From Saprospiraceae bacterium (lineage in GTDB: Bacteria; Bacteroidota; Bacteroidia; Chitinophagales; Saprospiraceae), in assembly GCA_016710585.1 (NCBI GenBank), contig JADJVN010000019.1:1-64000 (forward strand): a stretch of DNA of 64,000 nt. The letters run 5' to 3'. Each line of letters opens with the position of its first letter. The first letter of the stretch is position 1. The notes below the pieces were generated by a model, which did not search any database, was not told the DNA's origin, and saw only the letters and a list, made by a program, of their open reading frames with translations. Shown piece by piece: positions 60,673 to 64,000 of the stretch. The position numbers and the translations under genes were made by a program.

Positions 60673-61130
60673 GTTTTTTTTGAATAAATGAAATTGATTT
60701 TATCTAAAATCAAAATAAAAGTATTGTTTATTGTGGGAAGTATTATCATTTTATAAGAATGCAAATATAATGCTATCCATATATAATTCTGCCATTTAAA
60801 TGTTAATAATAAAAATATAGCTGATTAAGCCAATGAAAAATCCTAGATTAATGCCATTTAAAGAATTTATCCAATGATGAATCTATAAAAGAATCAAGAA
60901 TTCAATATCAATTCTGTTACAAGATGTTCATCCAAAATTATAAATTTCCATTGAAAAACTTGAAAACAAGCAATAAAAAAAATCTTAATATGAGAATTAA
61001 CACACACATGTTAAATACTGATTCACAATACTTTATATAATTTATTTTAATTTATTTGTCATTCCTTATATAAATACGTAAAATTGGGATAATTTTTGCT
61101 CAACAGCTAATCGTAAAAACAGAAAACAAA
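60673..61130. other. non-coding stretch with the DEAD-box gene promoter
   Basis: About 460 bases without a supported gene. On the minus strand TATATTTG at 60762-60769 is an exact -7 match and probably starts the DEAD-box transcript. The remainder, up to the TTG start at 61131, is AT-rich with no other structure. Confidence 0.5.
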
Positions 61131-62249
61131 TTGCATACAAAGCCAGATATCATTTATCTATTACTTTGGCATTTGAACCAATATAAATGGTTTGAATTAC
61201 CTGGAGTGGGATATTTTACTGGTTCAGATGAAAAAGCATTTGTTGATCATATTGGAGGGAGAATCTACCCTAGCAAATTAACAGTAAGTTTTAATGAAAA
61301 TTCTTATGAAAGAGTTGATGAATTAATACAAAATCTTGTTATAGAAACAGGATATGATGCTTCTGAACTAGAATCTGAGCTCACAGATTTAATTTTTTAT
61401 CTAAAGCAAAGTCTGAAAGATCAAGGAGATGTCGACTTTGACCCTTTTGGAAAGTTAATAAAACAATTTAATGGCATTCAGTTTCAAGCAAATTCTACCA
61501 ACTTAAATTCAGAGTTTTTTGGAATGACTGGATTACCTCTAAAGGCAATTAATCAAGAGGCGTATAAAATCCAACATCCTGTTTATCCTCCAATAAAACC
61601 AATTGTTAAAAATGGTTTGAGTGAACATCGAAATTTACTTTGGTTATTAGGATTATTGTGGTTAATATTTTTAGGATTGTTATTCTGGCCATCGCTGAAA
61701 TCTTGCAATAAAAGCAATAAATACAATAAACCTAATGATACCCAAAGCAGGCTTCAAGATTCTATTAATCAAGTTCATAAGAAAAGAGAAGATAGTATAT
61801 TGATTGCGCATAATCAAAACAGCTTATCACATCAAAAGGAAGATTCTTTAAAAAATGTAAACATTCGATCAAAACAGATTAAAGATTCAATAGAAAGCGT
61901 GCAAGCTGAATTAATGCAAAATGCGAAAAATGATTCGATTGCTGCTGCAAAAGAAATCAATACTAAACTAAATAACGAAGAAGTCATTAAAGAAAATAAT
62001 CTTGAATCGTTAAACAAGCGCATCAAGAATAAAAAATGCATCATCATTATTGGTTCCTTCAAAAATGAAAAATATGCGAATCGCATTGCTAAAAAAGTAC
62101 AAAAAGATGGGTACATGGTCTATAGAGGAAAGCATGGAGAATATAACCGTGTCGGAATCCAGTTTGAATGTATGACCAAAGATTTGCGAATAGTGTTAGC
62201 AGAACTTAAATCCAAATATCATCCCCAATCATGGGTATTAAAATATTAA
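61131..62249 (+). CDS. HU(CCDC81-type)-TM-SPOR domain protein
   Basis: A 372-residue protein with domains in order: an HU-CCDC81-like N-terminal domain (residues about 5-150, with LPGVGYFTGSDEKAFVDH and RIYPSKLTVSFNEN); a transmembrane helix at about 165-187; a charged, coiled-coil linker (about 190-300); and a C-terminal SPOR domain (KKCIIIIGSFKNEKYANRIA) that binds peptidoglycan glycan strands. The cytoplasmic HU-type domain and the periplasmic SPOR domain suggest linkage of the chromosome or division apparatus to the cell wall. The start is TTG at 61131. kdsA begins one base after its stop. Confidence 0.85.
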   Translation: MHTKPDIIYLLLWHLNQYKWFELPGVGYFTGSDEKAFVDHIGGRIYPSKLTVSFNENSYERVDELIQNLVIETGYDASELESELTDLIFYLKQSLKDQGDVDFDPFGKLIKQFNGIQFQANSTNLNSEFFGMTGLPLKAINQEAYKIQHPVYPPIKPIVKNGLSEHRNLLWLLGLLWLIFLGLLFWPSLKSCNKSNKYNKPNDTQSRLQDSINQVHKKREDSILIAHNQNSLSHQKEDSLKNVNIRSKQIKDSIESVQAELMQNAKNDSIAAAKEINTKLNNEEVIKENNLESLNKRIKNKKCIIIIGSFKNEKYANRIAKKVQKDGYMVYRGKHGEYNRVGIQFECMTKDLRIVLAELKSKYHPQSWVLKY

Positions 62250-62250
62250 T

Positions 62251-63066
62251 ATGAAATTCCAACAACTTAAAAATATTCATCATCAGGATTCAAAACAGTT
62301 TTTTCTCATTTCAGGACCATGTGTTGTAGAGAGTGAACAAATGTGCATGGATATTGCTGGAAAAGTTTTAGAGATATGCGATGAATATAAAATTCCATAT
62401 ATTTTTAAAGCTTCGTATAGAAAAGCAAACAGAACAAGAGTCGATTCATACACTGGAATTGGAGATCAATTAGGACTAGACATTTTAAAAAAAATTTCAA
62501 CTCATTATAATATTCCAGTCACCACAGATATCCATACAGAAGAAGAGGCGCTACTTGCTGCACAATTTGTAGATATCCTTCAGATTCCTGCTTTTCTATG
62601 TCGGCAAACTACATTGCTTGTCGCAGCTGCTTCAACACAAAAAGTAGTTAATGTAAAAAAAGGTCAATTTGCCAGTCCAGAAGCCATGAAACATGCGGTA
62701 GATAAAATACAATCTACGGGTAATGATCATACTTGGCTGACTGACCGAGGGACTTGTTTTGGATATCAAGATCTAATTGTCGACTATCGCGCCATTCCAG
62801 CTATGCAAGCCTTTCATGTCCCTGTTATTATGGATTGTACGCATTCATTGCAACAGCCCAATCAGAGCTCTGGCGTCACAGGTGGACGTCCAGATTTGAT
62901 CCCAACTATAGCTAGTGCCGCAATCGCTGTAGGTGCTGATGGCTTATTTATCGAAACACATCCTGATCCCAAGAATGCAAAGTCTGATGGAGCAAATATG
63001 TTGCCCTTAGACAAATTGAAAAGTTTAATCGAGCGATTAGTTAAAATTCGTGAAGCAATTATTTAA
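62251..63066 (+). CDS. kdsA: 3-deoxy-8-phosphooctulonate synthase
   Basis: A 271-residue aldolase that condenses phosphoenolpyruvate with arabinose 5-phosphate to give Kdo-8-phosphate for lipopolysaccharide core. Signatures: SGPCVVESEQMCMDIAGKV, FKASYRKANRTRVDSY, the core with QIPAFLCRQT, and the FIETHPDPKNAKSDGANMLP tail. It is preceded after one base by the HU/SPOR gene and followed after 5 bases by a flavoprotein gene, so the three form an operon. Confidence 0.96.
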   Translation: MKFQQLKNIHHQDSKQFFLISGPCVVESEQMCMDIAGKVLEICDEYKIPYIFKASYRKANRTRVDSYTGIGDQLGLDILKKISTHYNIPVTTDIHTEEEALLAAQFVDILQIPAFLCRQTTLLVAAASTQKVVNVKKGQFASPEAMKHAVDKIQSTGNDHTWLTDRGTCFGYQDLIVDYRAIPAMQAFHVPVIMDCTHSLQQPNQSSGVTGGRPDLIPTIASAAIAVGADGLFIETHPDPKNAKSDGANMLPLDKLKSLIERLVKIREAII

Positions 63067-63071
63067 AATTG

Positions 63072-64000
63072 ATGGAAGTTGATTATCGCCTCTTACCCTC
63101 AGAAATATATGATCTCGATGCACATCGAAAACAAATCATAAGGCAACATCCAGAACTTCCTTTAGACTTTAAGTTTGAACTAATTCGAAGAAATATTGAT
63201 GCAAGATTCACTCCTGTCATTTATGTACTTCGATCCAAAATAATTAATAATGAGTCGGAGAAAAGCATTGAATCCGCGCATACATTCAAATATCCTACTG
63301 TTGAAAATAAAACAGAAGTTCATATCATAGGTGCTGGTCCATGCGGCTATTTCGCTGCATTAGAATGCATACGTAAAGGCCTTAAACCGATCGTTATAGA
63401 TAGAGGAAAGGATGTACAGTCTAGACGTAAAGACCTTCGCGATATTCAACAGTTCGGCATCGTTAATCCTGATTCAAACTACTGCTTTGGAGAAGGTGGC
63501 GCGGGAACCTATTCAGATGGAAAACTTTACACTAGATCTGACAAGCGAGGGAATATACGTGACGTACTTCAAATCTTAGTTGATCATGGCGCAAATAAAG
63601 ACATATTAATTGATGTCCATCCACACATTGGGAGTAACAAATTACCGCAGATCATTCAAAATATAAGACAAAGCATTTTAAACCATGGCGGAGAAGTTCA
63701 TTTCAATTGTCATGTGAAAGATTTTATTATTTTAAAAAATAAAATTGTAGAAATACTTTGTGAAAATAAAAATTTCACTTGCACGAATGTTATTTTGGCC
63801 ACTGGACATTCCGCTAGAGATATCTACAGATTATTAGACAATAAGAAAATCGCAATTCAAGCAAAAGCTTTTGCCTTGGGATTCAGGATAGAGCATCCTC
63901 AAAAGGATATAGACAGCATGCAAGATCGACAAAAAAATAGAGAAGAAAATCTTCCAGCGGCATCTTATTCTATCAGTTGCCAAATCGAAGATAAAGGGGT
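63072..64000 (+). CDS. FAD-dependent dehydrogenase (COG2509-like), 3' end missing
   Basis: The frame is open from ATG 63072 to the window end (309 codons shown). After an N-terminal domain of about 80 residues (MEVDYRLLPSEIYDLD...) there is an FAD-binding Rossmann motif VHIIGAGPCGYFAALECIRKG (residues about 90-110; shown to 20), then DRGKDVQSRRKDLRDIQQFG, FGEGGAGTYSDGKLYTR and VILATGHSARDIYRLL. This arrangement is that of the COG2509 FAD-dependent dehydrogenases of unknown substrate found near cofactor or nucleotide metabolism genes. It starts 5 bases after kdsA. Confidence 0.85.
   Translation, partial: MEVDYRLLPSEIYDLDAHRKQIIRQHPELPLDFKFELIRRNIDARFTPVIYVLRSKIINNESEKSIESAHTFKYPTVENKTEVHIIGAGPCGYFAALECIRKGLKPIVIDRGKDVQSRRKDLRDIQQFGIVNPDSNYCFGEGGAGTYSDGKLYTRSDKRGNIRDVLQILVDHGANKDILIDVHPHIGSNKLPQIIQNIRQSILNHGGEVHFNCHVKDFIILKNKIVEILCENKNFTCTNVILATGHSARDIYRLLDNKKIAIQAKAFALGFRIEHPQKDIDSMQDRQKNREENLPAASYSISCQIEDKG

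Overview
This 64 kb window is AT-rich chromosomal DNA from a member of the Bacteroidota, most likely a Saprospiria-type environmental bacterium. The supporting signs are type IX secretion (T9SS) type A C-terminal sorting domains on three large secreted proteins, a SprB-like repeat, many lipoproteins with a Cys lipobox, DUF6089 and DUF2723 proteins, a lysine/alanine-rich histone H1-like protein, Bacteroidota-style -7 boxes (TAnnTTTG), and weak Shine-Dalgarno sites. The species assignment is inference; the phylum is well supported.

Layout. 1-12.5 kb is an accessory-looking stretch: a partial gene, a two-motif aspartyl-protease-like membrane protein, a C25-like T9SS protein, tspO, a decayed gene with palindromic repeats, lipoproteins, an M48 metalloprotease, a frameshifted secreted protein and a SUMF1-like lipoprotein. 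12.5-24.5 kb is mostly on the minus strand: HTH-Fic protein, thioredoxin-like lipoprotein with a 7-bp tandem repeat, PagL-like enzyme, sucA (frameshifted), a sigma factor / membrane-barrel / lipoprotein cluster, recQ and a DUF6089 barrel. 24.6-35 kb holds a subtilase, aroC, the histone-like gene, an HhH-barrel protein, leuS and a MATE transporter. 35-48 kb holds a giant dockerin/cohesin-like T9SS protein (frameshifted), an LptF/G permease, lpdA, two small genes, tRNA-Arg and tRNA-Ser, and an M4 metalloprotease with T9SS signal. 48-64 kb holds tex (with an internal in-frame deletion), recG, an M28 peptidase (frameshifted), rpiB, a DUF2723 protein, a pseudouridine synthase, a DEAD-box helicase, an HU/SPOR protein, kdsA and a partial flavoprotein.

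How the genes relate. Housekeeping functions (TCA cycle E1 and E3, chorismate and Kdo synthesis, Leu-tRNA charging, recombination, RNA helicase and modification) are interspersed with envelope and secreted proteins: LptF/G and KdsA serve lipopolysaccharide, PagL-like protein may edit lipid A, and several proteases are exported. The clearest regulatory unit is the ECF sigma factor (21148-21693), overlapping a protein with an inner-membrane segment plus a predicted beta-barrel, followed by a lipoprotein.

Quality note. Five genes carry a frameshift, and in every case adding exactly one base restores a full-length reading frame; four of the five lie in runs of six or seven A/T. One of the five is sucA. 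This pattern is more like consensus deletion errors than five real mutations, although the site at 9711 also matches a canonical -1 slippery heptamer. I did not find a convincing wholly new multi-gene system. The best candidates for follow-up are the Tex internal deletion, the sigma/barrel/lipoprotein unit, the dockerin-plus-cohesin-like T9SS protein, and the Clostridia-like chorismate synthase.
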